Shown: piece after piece, positions 1 through 12,441 of the stretch
Position numbering within the stretch: position 1 is the stretch's first letter
Layout: each line of letters opens with the position of its first letter
Program-made: the position numbers and the translations under genes
Notes under the pieces: generated by a model
The model's input: only the letters and a program-made list of their open reading frames with translations
The model's database searches: none
What the model was told of the DNA's origin: nothing
NCBI RefSeq assembly: GCF_008001235.1
Contig: NZ_CP040751.1
Coordinates: forward strand, 1-64,000
Reading direction: 5' to 3'
Length of the DNA: 64,000 nt
Source: Salidesulfovibrio onnuriiensis
GTDB lineage: Bacteria > Desulfobacterota > Desulfovibrionia > Desulfovibrionales > Desulfovibrionaceae

Positions 1-111
1 CCCGTAAAAGGGAGGCCAGTTCATGGTGGCCAGCACAAGGGGCTGGCCCGCCAGGGCCGGTGCGGCCAGGGCACCGCAGAGCAGGGCAAGCAGGAGCACG
101 ATGATGCGCAT
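1..111 (-). CDS. Periplasmic solute-binding protein, N-terminal fragment (truncated by window edge)
   Basis: Only 37 codons lie inside the window. They start at an ATG at 111-109, preceded by a GGAGGTG ribosome binding site, and run off the left edge. The product starts with a cleavable signal peptide (MRIIVLLLALLCGALA, then APALA before the cut), followed by a strand ending in NWPPF. That W-P-P-F/Y element is shared with the solute-binding proteins at 47250-51321, so this is most likely another SBP_bac_3 (amino-acid-type) family member acting in the periplasm. The rest of the protein is not visible, so ligand and partners cannot be judged. Confidence 0.72.
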   Translation of the reverse strand, partial: MRIIVLLLALLCGALAAPALAGQPLVLATMNWPPFYG

Positions 112-455
112 GACACCTCCGGGACAAGACAGGCTGCCATGACCATATCCACAGGGAAAACTCCGTCAACACCGGAGCAAATGTTATAAGCCCGGACGGT
201 GATCACCCTCCGGACAAGAAAAGGACTATCAACAAATTAACCATTTGATATATTATTACTTTTTATTAATTGCATGATTTTTGATATCTGGTTGCATTTT
301 CAAGATATAAACATGTGTTTGATTTCAAGAATAAAAATGATGAAAAAAAGATCATTTTTTACAATTTTTAAAAATAGTTGTATTATTCAAAATGATTATT
401 GCTACATAATAATTCATTCATACTGTGAATAAAACATCTTGGCTTATTATAATTT

Positions 456-487
456 CAACAATAGTTTGTTGATAACTTTATCAACAA
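456..487. promoter_or_regulatory. Nested inverted repeats, candidate operator for the adhesin gene
   Basis: CAACAA (456-461) and TTGTTG (466-471) form one inverted repeat. Overlapping it is a perfect 10+10 bp inverted repeat, TTGTTGATAA (466-475) and TTATCAACAA (478-487), separated by two bases. The element lies about 120 bp upstream of the putative -35 box. The symmetry is seen directly; a role as a regulator binding site is inference. Confidence 0.45.
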
Positions 488-605
488 TATTTTAATCAGC
501 ATTAATCGTCAAAGAACATCAAATTTTCGCCTTTCCGAAAGAACCTCGCTGAAATAAATTTTATCCACAATTTAACATGCTAAAATAAAAAACAAGATAG
601 TACTA

Positions 606-634
606 TTGACCAGCCTCTTTGAGAGACTTATTTT
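606..634 (+). promoter_or_regulatory. Putative sigma70 promoter of the adhesin gene
   Basis: TTGACC (606-611) and TATTTT (629-634) are separated by 17 bp, close to the sigma70 consensus. A CTCT-TTG-AGAG symmetry (615-625) sits in the spacer. Transcription would start near 641, leaving a leader of about 50 nt before the AGGGAG ribosome binding site and ATG at 691. Confidence 0.45.
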
Positions 635-690
635 ATAGTCACTGCAACTAAGACTATTATTATGGTGAACATAGATCAGGGAGAAATACC

Positions 691-3600
691 ATGGCTGCCA
701 CCAATAATCCCGACCGCATGCTGGTAACGCTGCCCGCCGACGGCACGTCCAGCACTTATACGATCTCCCCCGACACCGTCGTGGCCTTTGGCTTCGACGT
801 GTCCGAGGCGGTTTTCACCGGCGTGGGCAACGACCTGGTCATCGCCGTTGGCGACCAGAGCGTCACCCTGGAGGGATACCTGCCCCTGGCCAAGCAGGAA
901 GCACTGCCCGTGTTCGAACTCATGGGCGGCGAGCAGGTCCCCGGTGACGTGTATCTTTTCGCTTCAACGAGGGCGACAGCACCGACGCGGAAGTGGAAAC
1001 CGCCGCGGGCCGCTCCGCATTCGGCGGCGGCGCCGGGGGATTACCGGGACGATTCCGGAGAGCTGTATGACGGCCTGAACGGCCTGGGCTCCCAGAATGA
1101 CCCGCAATTCTCCTCCTCCAGGCTGGACCTGGCCGATTCGCTGAACGATCCGGGCTTTTCCTCGTCCACGGCGGCGGCCAACACGGCCCCGTCCGCAGCC
1201 GACGATTCCCTGACAACCGATGAAGACACTACCCTGACCTTCAGCGCAGCCACCCTGACGGCCAACGACACCGACGTGGACGGCAACGCCCTCACCGTCA
1301 TTTCCGTGGGCAATGCCGTGGGCGGCACCGTTTCCCTGGTAAATGGGCAGGTAACTTTCATTCCCGACCCGGATTTCAACGGCGACGCCACCTTCACCTA
1401 CACAATCTCCGACGGGCAGGGAGGCACAGACACGGCCACCGCAACCGTCACCGTCAATCCCGTGAATGACGCGCCGGTAGCCAACGCGGACACCGCAACC
1501 ACCGCCGAGGACACGCCGGTGACCATCGACGTGCTCTCCAACGACACCGACGTGGAAGGCGACGCGCTCTCCGTGGTCACCGACGCGGGCAAGGCACCCA
1601 CGGCCCTGCACGGAACCGTGACCGTCAATGCCGACGGAACCCTGACCTACACACCGGCAGCCAACTACAACGGCCCGGACACCATTACCTATACCGTCTC
1701 CGATGGGCACGGCGGCGAAAGCACCGCAACCGTGGCCGTGGGCGTTACCCCGGTCAACGACGGACCGGTGGCCGTGGACGACACCGCAACCACCGCCGAG
1801 GACACGCCGGTAACCATCGACGTGCTCTCCAACGACACCGACGTGGAAGGCGACGCGCTGTCCGTGGTCACCGACGCGGGCAAGGCACCCACCGCCCTGC
1901 ACGGCACCGTGAGCATCAATGCCGACGGAACCCTGACCTATACCCCGGCCGCAAACTACAACGGGCCGGACACCATCACCTATACCGTCTCCGACGGACA
2001 GGGCGGCGAAAGCACCGCAACCGTGGCCGTGGGCGTCACCCCGGTCAACGACGGCCCCGTGGCCGTGGACGACACCGCAACCACCGCCGAGGACACGCCG
2101 GTGACCATCGACGTGCTCTCCAACGACACTGACGTGGAAGGGGACGCACTCTCCGTGGTCACCGATGCGGGCAAGGCCCCCACGGCCCTGCACGGTACCG
2201 TGACCGTCAATGCGGATGGAACCCTGACTTACACACCGGCCGCAAACTACAACGGCCCGGACACCATCACCTATACCGTCTCCGACGGACACGGCGGCGA
2301 AAGCACCGCAACCGTGGCCGTGGGCGTTACCCCGATCAACGACGGCCCCGTGGCCGTGGACGACACCGCAACCACCGCCGAGGACACGCCGGTGACCATC
2401 GACGTGCTCTCCAACGACACTGACGTGGAAGGGGACGCACTCTCCGTGGTCACCGATGCGGGCAAGGCCCCCACGGCCCTGCACGGTACCGTGACCGTCA
2501 ATGCGGATGGAACCCTGACTACACACCGGCCGCAAACTACAACGGCCCGGACACCATCACCTATACCGTCTCCGACGGACACGGCGGCGAAAGCACCGCA
2601 ACCGTGGCCGTGGGCGTTACCCCGATCAACGACGGACCGGTGGCCGTGGACGACACCGCAACCACCGCCGAGGACACGCCGTAACCATCGACGTGCTCTC
2701 CAACGATACCGACGTGGAAGGCGACACCCTGTCCGTGGTCACCGATGCGGGCAAGGCCCCCACCGCCCTGCACGGCACCGTGACCGTCAATGCCGACGGC
2801 ACCCTGACCTACACACCGGCAGCCAACTACAACGGGCCGGACACCATCACCTATACCGTCTCCGACGGACACGGCGGCGAAAGCACCGCAACCGTGGCCG
2901 TGGGCGTTACCCCGGTCAACGACGGCCCCGTGGCCGTGGACGACACTGCCACCACCGCCGAGGACACGCCAGTGACCATCGACGTGCTCTCCAACGACAC
3001 CGACGTGGAAGGCGACGCGCTCTCCGTGGTCACCGATGCGGGCAAGGCACCCACCGCCCTGCACGGCACCGTGACCGTCAATGCCGACGGCACCCTGACC
3101 TACACACCGGCAGCCAACTACAACGGGCCGGACACCATCACCTATACCGTCTCCGACGGACACGGCGGCGAAAGCACCGCAACCGTGGCCGTGGGCGTCA
3201 CCCCGGTCAACGACGGCCCGTGGCCGTGGACGACACCGCAACCACCGCCGAGGACACGCCGGTGACCATCGACGTGCTCTCCAACGACACTGACGTGGAA
3301 GGCGACGCACTCTCCGTGGTCACCGACGCGGGCAAGGCCCCCACGGCCCTGCACGGCACCGTGACCGTCAATGCCGACGGAACCCTGACCTACACACCGG
3401 CCGCAAACTACAACGGGCCGGACACCATTACCTATACCGTCTCCGACGGACAGGGCGGCGAAAGCACCGCAACCGTGGCCGTGGGCGTTACCCCGGTCAA
3501 CGACGGACCCGTGGCCGTGGACGACACTGCCACCACCGCCGAGGACACGCCAGTGACCATCGACGTGCTCTCCAACGACACTGACGTGGAAGGCGACGCA

Positions 3601-6600
3601 CTCTCCGTGGTCACCGACGCGGGCAAGGCCCCCACGGCCCTGCACGGCACCGTGACCGTCAATGCCGACGGAACCCTGACCTACACACCGGCCGCAAACT
3701 ACAACGGGCCGGACACCATTACCTATACCGTCTCCGACGGACAGGGCGGCGAAAGCACCGCAACCGTGGCCGTGGGCGTTACCCCGGTCAACGACGGACC
3801 CGTGGCCGTGGACGACACTGCCACCACCGCCGAGGACACGCCAGTGACCATCGACGTGCTCTCCAACGACACCGACGTGGAAGGCGACACCCTGTCCGTG
3901 GTCACCGATGCGGGCAAGGCTCCCACCGCCCTGCACGGCTCCGTGACCGTCAATGCCGACGGAACCCTGACCTATACCCCGGCCGCAAACTACAACGGCC
4001 CGGATACCATTACCTACACCGTCTCCGACGGACACGGCGGCGAAAGCACCGCAACCGTGGCCGTGGGCGTCACCCCGGTCAACGACGGCCCCGTGGCCGT
4101 GGACGACACCGCAACCACCGCCGAGGACACGCCGGTGACCATCGACGTGCTCTCCAACGACACTGACGTGGAAGGCGACGCACTCTCCGTGGTCACCGAC
4201 GCGGGCAAGGCACCCACCGCCCTGCACGGCACCGTGACCGTCAATGCCGACGGAACCCTGACCTATACACCGGCAGCCAACTACAACGGGCCGGACACCA
4301 TCACCTATACCGTCTCCGACGGACAGGGCGGCGAAAGCACCGCAACCGTGGCCGTGGGCGTTACCCCGGTCAACGACGGACCCGTGGCCGTGGACGACAC
4401 TGCCACCACCGCCGAGGACACGCCAGTGACCATCGACGTGCTCTCCAACGACACCGACGTGGAAGGCGACGCACTCTCCGTGGTCACCGATGCGGGCAAG
4501 GCTCCCACCGCCCTGCACGGCTCCGTGACCGTCAATGCCGACGGAACCCTGACCTATACCCCGGCCGCAAACTACAACGGCCCGGATACCATCACCTATA
4601 CCGTCTCCGACGGGCACGGCGGTGAAAACACCGCAACCGTGGCCGTGGGCGTCACCCCGGTCAACGACGGCCCCGTGGCCGTGGACGACACCGCAACCAC
4701 CGCCGAGGACACGCCGGTGACCATCGACGTGCTCTCCAACGACACTGACGTGGAAGGCGACGCACTCTCCGTGGTCACCGACGCGGGCAAGGCACCCACC
4801 GCCCTGCACGGCACCGTGACCGTCAATGCCGACGGCACCCTGACCTATACCCCGGCCGCAAACTACAACGGGCCGGACACCATCACCTATACCGTTTCCG
4901 ACGGACACGGCGGCGAAAGCACCGCAACCGTGGCCGTGGGCGTTACCCCGGTCAACGACGGACCCGTGGCCGTGGACGACAGCCTGGTCACCGACGAGGA
5001 CACGCCGGTAACCATCGACGTGCTCTCCAACGACACCGACGTGGAAGGCGACGCGCTCTCCGTGGTCACCGATGCGGGCAAGGCCCCGACGGCCCTGCAC
5101 GGCACCGTGACCGTCAATGCCGACGGCACCCTGACCTACACACCGGCAGCCAACTACAACGGGCCGGATACCATCACCTATACCGTTTCCGACGGACACG
5201 GCGGCGAAAGCACCGCAACCGTGGCCGTGGGCGTCACCCCGGTCAACGACGGCCCGTGGCCGTGGACGACACCGCAACCACCGCCGAGGACACGCCGGTG
5301 ACCATCGACGTGCTCTCCAACGACACTGACGTGGAAGGGACGCACTCTCCGTGGTCACCGATGCGGGCAAGGCCCCCACGCCCTGCACGGTACCGTGACC
5401 GTCAATGCGGATGGAACCCTGACTTACACACCGGCCGCAAACTACAACGGCCCGGACACCATCACCTATACCGTCTCCGACGGACAGGGCGGCGAAAGCA
5501 CCGCAACCGTGGCCGTGGGCGTTACCCCGGTCAACGACGGACCCGTGGCCGTGGACGACACTGCCACCACCGCCGAGGACACGCCAGTGACCATCGACGT
5601 GCTCTCCAACGACACCGACGTGGAAGGCGACGCGCTCTCCGTGGTCACCGATGCGGGCAAGGCCCCGACGGCCCTGCACGGCACCGTGACCGTCAATGCC
5701 GACGGCACCCTGACCTACACACCGGCAGCCAACTACAACGGGCCGGATACCATCACCTATACCGTTTCCGACGGACACGGCGGCGAAAGCACCGCAACCG
5801 TGGCCGTGGGCGTTACCCCGGTCAACGACGGACCCGTGGCCGTGGACGACACTGCCACCACCGCCGAGGACACGCCGGTGACTATCGACGTGCTCTCCAA
5901 CGACACCGACGTGGAAGGCGACACCCTGTCCGTGGTCACCGATGCGGGCAAGGCACCCACCGCCCTGCACGGCACCGTGACCGTCAATGCCGACGGAACC
6001 CTGACCTACACACCGGCCGCAAACTACAACGGGCCGGACACCATTACCTATACCGTCTCCGACGGACAGGGCGGCGAAAGCACCGCAACCGTGGCCGTGG
6101 GCGTTACCCCGGTCAACGACGGACCCGTGGCCGTGGACGACACTGCCACCACCGCCGAGGACACGCCGGTAACCATCGACGTGCTCTCCAACGACACCGA
6201 CGTGGAAGGCGACGCGCTCTCCGTGGTCACCGATGCGGGCAAGGCCCCGACGGCCCTGCACGGCACCGTGACCGTCAATGCCGACGGCACCCTGACCTAC
6301 ACACCGGCAGCCAACTACAACGGGCCGGATACCATCACCTATACCGTTTCCGACGGACACGGCGGCGAAAGCACCGCAACCGTGGCCGTGGGCGTTACCC
6401 CGGTCAACGACGGACCCGTGGCCGTGGACGACACTGCCACCACCGCCGAGGACACGCCGGTGACTATCGACGTGCTCTCCAACGACACCGACGTGGAAGG
6501 CGACACCCTGTCCGTGGTCACCGATGCGGGCAAGGCACCCACCGCCCTGCACGGAACCGTGACCGTCAATGCCGACGGAACCCTGACCTATACACCGGCA

Positions 6601-9600
6601 GCCAACTACAACGGGCCGGACACCATCACCTATACCGTCTCCGACGGACAGGGCGGCGAAAGCACCGCAACCGTGGCCGTGGGCGTTACCCCGGTCAACG
6701 ACGGACCCGTGGCCGTGGACGACACTGCCACCACCGCCGAGGACACGCCAGTGACCATCGACGTGCTCTCCAACGACACCGACGTGGAAGGCGACGCGCT
6801 CTCCGTGGTCACCGATGCGGGCAAGGCACCCACCGCCCTGCACGGCACCGTGACCGTCAATGCCGACGGCACCCTGACCTACACACCGGCAGCCAACTAC
6901 AACGGGCCGGACACCATCACCTATACCGTCTCCGACGGACAGGGCGGCGAAAGCACCGCAACCGTGGCCGTGGGCGTTACCCCGGTCAACGACGGCCCGT
7001 GGCCGTGGACGACACTGCCACCACCGCCGAGGACACGCCAGTGACCATCGACGTGCTCTCCAACGACACCGACGTGGAAGGCGACGCGCTCTCCGTGGTC
7101 ACCGATGCGGGCAAGGCCCCACGCCCTGCACGGCACCGTGACCGTCAATGCCGACGGCACCCTGACCTACACACCGGCAGCCAACTACAACGGGCCGGAC
7201 ACCATCACCTATACCGTCTCCGACGGACACGGCGGCGAAAGCACCGCAACCGTGGCCGTGGGCGTTACCCCGGTCAACGACGGACCCGTGGCCGTGGACG
7301 ACACTGCACCACCGCCGAGGACACGCCAGTGACCATCGACGTGCTCTCCAACGACACCGACGTGGAAGGCGACGCCTCTCCGTGGTCACCGATGCGGGCA
7401 AGGCCCCACGCCCTGCACGGCACCGTGACCGTCAATGCCGACGGCACCCTGACCTACACACCGGCGCAACTACAACGGGCCGGACACCATCACCTATACC
7501 GTCTCCGACGGACAGGGCGGCGAAAGCACCGCAACCGTGGCCGTGGGCGTTACCCCGGTCAACGACGGACCCGTGGCCGTGGACGACACTGCACCACCGC
7601 CGAGGACACGCCAGTGACCATCGACGTGCTCTCCAACGACACTGACGTGGAAGGCGACGCACTCTCCGTGGTCACCGACGCGGGCAAGGCCCCCACGGCC
7701 CTGCACGGCACCGTGACCGTCAATGCCGACGGAACCCTGACCTACACACCGGCCGCAAACTACAACGGGCCGGACACCATTACCTATACCGTCTCCGACG
7801 GACAGGGCGGCGAAAGCACCGCAACCGTGGCCGTGGGCGTTACCCCGGTCAACGACGGACCCGTGGCCGTGGACGACACTGCCACCACCGCCGAGGACAC
7901 GCCAGTGACCATCGACGTGCTCTCCAACGACACCGACGTGGAAGGCGACGCGCTCTCCGTGGCACCGATGCGGGCAAGGCCCCACGGCCCTGCACGGCAC
8001 CGTGACCGTCAATGCCGACGGCACCCTGACCTACACACCGGCAGCCAACTACAACGGGCCGGACACCATCACCTATACCGTCTCCGACGGACAGGGCGGC
8101 GAAAGCACCGCAACCGTGGCCGTGGGCGTTACCCCGGTCAACGACGGACCCGTGGCCGTGGACGACACTGCCACCACCGCCGAGGACACGCCAGTGACCA
8201 TCGACGTGCTCTCCAACGACACCGACGTGGAAGGCGACGCGCTCTCCGTGGCCACCGATGCGGGCAAGGCCCCCACGGCCCTGCACGGCACCGTGACCGT
8301 CAATGCCGACGGCACCCTGACCTACACACCGGCAGCCAACTACAACGGGCCGGACACCATCACCTATACCGTCTCCGACGGACACGGCGGCGAAAGCACC
8401 GCAACCGTGGCCATGACGGTCAACGAAGTGAACGACGTGGACACCACGCCCGACACCGCAACCGCCTACGAGGATTGGTACAACCCGGTAGGCAACGTGC
8501 TCTTCAATGACAGCGAATGGTACCGCCTGGAAGTGACCGGCGCGGGCCATGAGAACGGCGAGCAGGGCATGGTGGTCAAGGGCGATTACGGCACCCTGTA
8601 TATCGGGGCCAACGGCTGGTACCGCTACGAACTGGACAACTCCCTGGATGCGGTCCAGGCTCTCGGCAGGGACGAAACCGTCACCGAAAACTTCACCTAC
8701 ACGGTTTCCGACGGCCAGGGAGGCACCAGCACCACGCCGCTGACCATCACGGTCCACGGCATGAACGACCTGCCCGTGGCCAACGACGACACGCTCGTGA
8801 CCAGTGAAGCCCAGTCCGCCGTCATCGACGTGCTGGCAAACGACACGGACGTGGACGGCGACGTGCTGAGCGTGGTCGGGGAACCGTATGCCCCGCACGG
8901 CACCGTGGTGGTCAACGACGACGGCACCCTGACCTACACCCCGGACCAAGGTTTCGTCGGCCAGGACACCATCTACTACTACATGACCGACGGCAGTCAT
9001 TATTACACCCAGGCCGAGGTATCGGTCACCGTGAACCAGAACCTGGCCCCCATTGCCGGGGACGACCAGTTCAGCACCGCCGAGGACACGAGCCTGAGCA
9101 TCACCGCGGCCCAGCTGCTGGCCAACGACAGCGATCCCGAAGGCACCGGCCTGACGATCACGGAAGTGCACAACGGGGCCCACGGCACCGTGGAACTGGT
9201 GAACGGCGAAATCACCTTCACCCCGGACGCCGACTACAACGGCGACGCCACCTTCACCTACACGGTGGCCGACGCCAGCGGCAAGGAAACCACCGCCACG
9301 GCAACCGTCACGGTCACCGCGACCAACGACGCGCCCGTCGCCGTGGACGACGAATTCGGCGCAACCACGGTCATCGAACCGGTCACCATCTCCGTGGACG
9401 TGGCCCTGCATGAAAGCCATCCCAACATTGAAGCGAACTGGGCAAGCAAGGGCGTAATCGTCAAGGCATTTGCCGGCAACGGCCTCGACCAGAGCACCTG
9501 GCTGGGCGAAGGGGAAGGCCCCAAGCCCAAGCTGGACCACGGCAACATCGACTGGGACGGCGACCACCACAACGATTACACCGGCCTGGCGGTCAAGTCC

Positions 9601-12258
9601 GTGCACAACCTGAACAACGAACAGATCGACCTGCTGGACGGCAGCGAAGGCACCGGCACGGAACTGCTGGCGGTATCCTTTGACGGCAAGACCGTGCAGA
9701 GCGTGACCCTGACCCTGGGCGCACTGTTCGACGCGGACGACGGCGCCATCTGGAACGGCGATCTCACCGAGATGGCCCGCGTGGCCGCCTTTGACGCGGA
9801 CGGCAACCTGCTCGGCTACGTGGATGTGGACGGCGACCTCGACGGCCTCGTGAACGTGACGCTGGACGTCGCCGAACTGGGCTACCCGGCTCCCATCGCC
9901 GAAGTGGCGGTCATGCCGCTCCAGAACGGCGCGGGCGACGACCCGGCCAACTCCGACTTCGTGCTCAAGGCGGTCACCGCCACCACCACGGGCGGCGTGG
10001 AAGGCGTGTTCTACGAGGACCAGACCATCGAACTGGACGCCACCCAGCTCATCACCGCCGCCAACGCCGCGGGCGAGGCGGACAGCGACGTGGACGGCGA
10101 CCTGCTCACCGTCACCGACGTGTTCAACCCGACCCACGGCAGCGTGACCCTGACCGACGAGGGCAAGGTGGTCTTCGAGCCCGATGACGACTTCTCGGGC
10201 CAGGCAACCTTCCAGTACACGGTCTCGGACGGACACGGCGGCACCGACACGGCCACCGTGACCCTGAACATCACGCCCAACGACAACGAGGCCCCGAGCA
10301 TCGACCTCGACGCCACGGGCAGCAACTTCGACATCAATGCCGAGGCTTCGGATTCCTGGGGCTACAACCTGCTGGGCATGTACGTGCTCGACGATGCGGG
10401 CAACCCCGTGGTCACCGAAGTGCTCTACGACTACAGCAACGTGGACGGCCCGCGCGACCTGAACCCCGGCGATCTGCTCACGCACCTGGAAGAGGGCCAG
10501 ACCCCGCACTTCTTCGTGCTCAACAGCGAAGAGGTCCGCACCGGCCCGGCCTTCCGCGAGGACGTGGAAATCACCTTCACCAAGGATGATGACGGCCAGT
10601 GGTGGGGCACCGGCGTCAACGAGAACGGCGAGGCCCAGACCTTCAAGGCCTTCTTCGACGACGCCTCGCTGAACCGCTTCGGCGAACAGTTCCGCATCGA
10701 CGCCACGGACGCCTCGGACGGCACCCAGCACTGGAGCTTCGAGGAATTCATCCGCAATGCCCAGGACAACACCACCCACGCCATAGACTGGGACGACGTG
10801 CGCTTCACCGTGACCCCGGTGGACGACGACGCCAGCGGCTACAACGCCACATTCTCCGAGGGCGGCGACCCGGTCTCCATCGCGGGCAACCTGTCCATCG
10901 GCGACGCGGATTCCGGCTCCCTGTCCAAGGCGGTCATCACCCTGACCAACGCCCATGACGGCGACACGCTCCACACCGACGGCCTGCCCGGCGACCTGCT
11001 TGTGGAAGTGGATTCCTCCACGCCCGGCAGGATCACCGTGACCCTGACCGGCGATGCCTCCCCGGCGGAATACGCCGAAGCCATCAAGTCCATCACCTTC
11101 GGCACCACCTCCGGCGATGAGACCCCGAGGGAAATCACCGTGCAGGTGACCGACGCCGAGGGCAACAAGTCCCTGGCAAGCAACACGGCCACCGCCACCA
11201 TCAACGTGGAGGCGGGCGACGCCGACATGGTCAACCTGGACGTCACCGGCCAGCAGGTGCACTTCGTTTCCCAGAACGCGGGCTACAACAACATGCTCGG
11301 CATCTACCGCCTGGACGCCCACGGCGACCCCGTGGACCCGGAAATCATCCTGCCCAGCAGCCACTCCCCCGAACTGGTCGCCTCGGTGCTGGCCACCTTC
11401 GGCGGGGACGAGGACATACGCTTCTTCCTGATCCCGGACGGCGGCGACATGAACATCGACTTCAGCCAGGAACTCCACTTCATCCCCCACGGGGACACCT
11501 GGGAACTCTCGGTGGGCGCGCTGAACAACAGCCACTATGTGGACGTGAAGTTCGACGACCCGGGCCTCAACCCGACCACCGAGGAACCCGGCTTCCAGTT
11601 CCCGCAGGGCGAGGACGCGGGCATCACCGTGCATGTGGACGAATCCGTGCTGGTCAAGGTGGACGACCAGTTCTCCGGCGGGGATGACGACGACTACAAC
11701 GACCTGATCATCGACGTGCGCGGCTCGGAACACGGCCTGTTCCACGGCGGCGACGGCAACGACACGGCATACGGAAACGAGGGCAACGACACCCTGCACG
11801 GCCATGACGGCAACGACCTGCTCGTGGGCGGCGACGGAAACGACCTGCTCGTGGGCGGGCACGGCGACGACCAGCTCTTCGGCGGACACGGGGACGACGT
11901 CATCGTCACCGGCCAGGGACACGACCTGGTGCACACCGGCGAGGGCAGCGACGTGATCCACATCGACCCCTCGGTGCTGGACGACGGCAACAGCGTCACC
12001 GTCGAGGACTACACCCTGGGCACCGATTCCCTCGAACTGGGCGACGGCCTGAAGATCAACGACGTGATCTACGACGATGACAACAGCGTCACCAGGCTGC
12101 TCATCAGCGACGAGCACGGCGGACACGACGTGGTGGTGGATCTCCTGGGCGTCACCAGGACCGACCTGAGCCACTTCGAATCCCATGTGGACCCGTCCGG
12201 CGGCCAGGTGGACGACCTCATCCAGTACCTGATTGACTCGGGCAGCGAGCACAAGTAG
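691..12258 (+). CDS. Giant RTX/VCBS biofilm adhesin, type I secreted (DvhA/LapA-like), with apparent frameshifts
   Basis: Cell-surface adhesin, about 3861 aa once frame errors are repaired. Domains in order: N-terminal retention-type module (residues 1-120) with a LapG-type TAAG site; one cadherin-like/VCBS domain (about 170-260); 24 tandem 97-aa VCBS-like units (1474-8439); three or four divergent VCBS/cadherin domains; a domain with the [13 protein letters not shown] motif resembling DUF4114; RTX nonapeptides (GGDGNDTAY type); and an acidic C-terminus typical of type I secretion signals. The start is the ATG at 691 after AGGGAG. As given, the reading frame stops at 5301. The beginning and the part from 8002 to the stop share one frame, and 18 single-base losses inside the repeats explain the breaks. 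The secretion and cleavage genes follow immediately. A genuinely broken gene is the alternative. Confidence 0.88.
999..1010 (+). other. Putative LapG-type cleavage site TAAG in the adhesin N-terminus
   Basis: Reading the corrected frame across 960-1034 gives [10 protein letters not shown], with TAAG encoded at 999-1010 (residues 104-107). LapG proteases cut between the two alanines of T/P-AA-G sites, and in Pseudomonas fluorescens LapA the site lies at nearly the same residue number. It is hidden in the raw frame because the T run at 956-959 seems one base short and the G run at 1035-1039 one base long. Processing by the protease encoded at 16109-16891 is inference. Confidence 0.6.
1474..8439 (+). 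repeat. 24 tandem 291-bp (97-aa) VCBS-like repeat units
   Basis: The array begins at the proline codon at 1474 and ends at 8439, 6966 bp. This is exactly 24 x 291 minus 18, matching 18 single-base losses counted by eye. Units are nearly identical even at silent sites, with a few variants: DGHGGE or DGQGGE, GDALS or GDTLS, HGTVTV or HGSVTV, one GENTAT, and one unit starting DDSLVTDED near 4975. Such uniformity implies recent amplification or gene conversion. Apparent losses lie near 2520, 2680, 3217, 5253, 5337, 5380, 6996, 7117, 7123, 7307, 7375, 7404, 7410, 7465 (two), 7592, 7962 and 7980. Confidence 0.93.
11746..11955 (+). repeat. RTX calcium-binding nonapeptide repeats of the adhesin
   Basis: About six to seven GGxGxDxxx-type repeats (for example [36 protein letters not shown]) are encoded back to back. 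These form calcium-loaded beta-rolls that fold outside the cell after type I secretion. They lie just before the C-terminal secretion signal. Confidence 0.85.
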
Positions 12259-12290
12259 GAAACAGGGAAGTAATGCACAGCTGAAACATT

Positions 12291-12319
12291 CGCCCGGCCC
12301 CTAGAGGGCCGGGCGTTTT
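12291..12319 (+). terminator. Rho-independent terminator of the adhesin gene
   Basis: CGCCCGGCCC and GGGCCGGGCG pair around the loop CTAGA, followed by TTTT, 32 bp after the adhesin stop codon. Confidence 0.85.
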
Positions 12320-12441
12320 CACATGTGTTTTCCCCAGAGAAAATCGTAAACTTTATACTTGTGCAATAACATCGGAATTGTTACTTGTTTTCTGATTGGG
12401 ATTTTGCACATCTTCACCTGTAACAACACCGACGTCTTTTT

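Larger units (their letters stand above)
112..690. promoter_or_regulatory. AT-rich divergent regulatory region upstream of the giant adhesin
   Basis: About 580 bp without a credible gene separates the minus-strand solute-binding protein from the adhesin. From about 220 to 660 it is strikingly AT-rich compared with the GC-rich flanks, a composition that commonly attracts nucleoid proteins such as IHF or H-NS-like factors. It holds a nested inverted repeat at 456-487 and a sigma70-like promoter at 606-634, both listed separately. No c-di-GMP riboswitch or tRNA could be recognised. Confidence 0.6.

Noticed and set aside
112-690. c-di-GMP riboswitch in the adhesin leader
   Set aside because: No GEMM-type conserved core could be found in the AT-rich region.
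1474-8439. CRISPR array or other spaced repeat
   Set aside because: Units are contiguous 291-bp coding repeats with no spacers and encode a known adhesin fold.
964-12252. Very long open frames on the minus strand and regular 76-80 aa minus-strand frames every 291 bp across the adhesin
   Set aside because: They mirror the repeat period exactly, are Gly/His/Val-rich mirror translations without ribosome binding sites, and arise from the GC-biased third position of the real plus-strand gene.
691-12258. Programmed frameshifting or phase variation as the cause of the adhesin frame breaks
   Set aside because: Eighteen scattered one-base losses at different run types without slippery heptamers or long phase-variable tracts are better explained by consensus error, though only resequencing can settle it.
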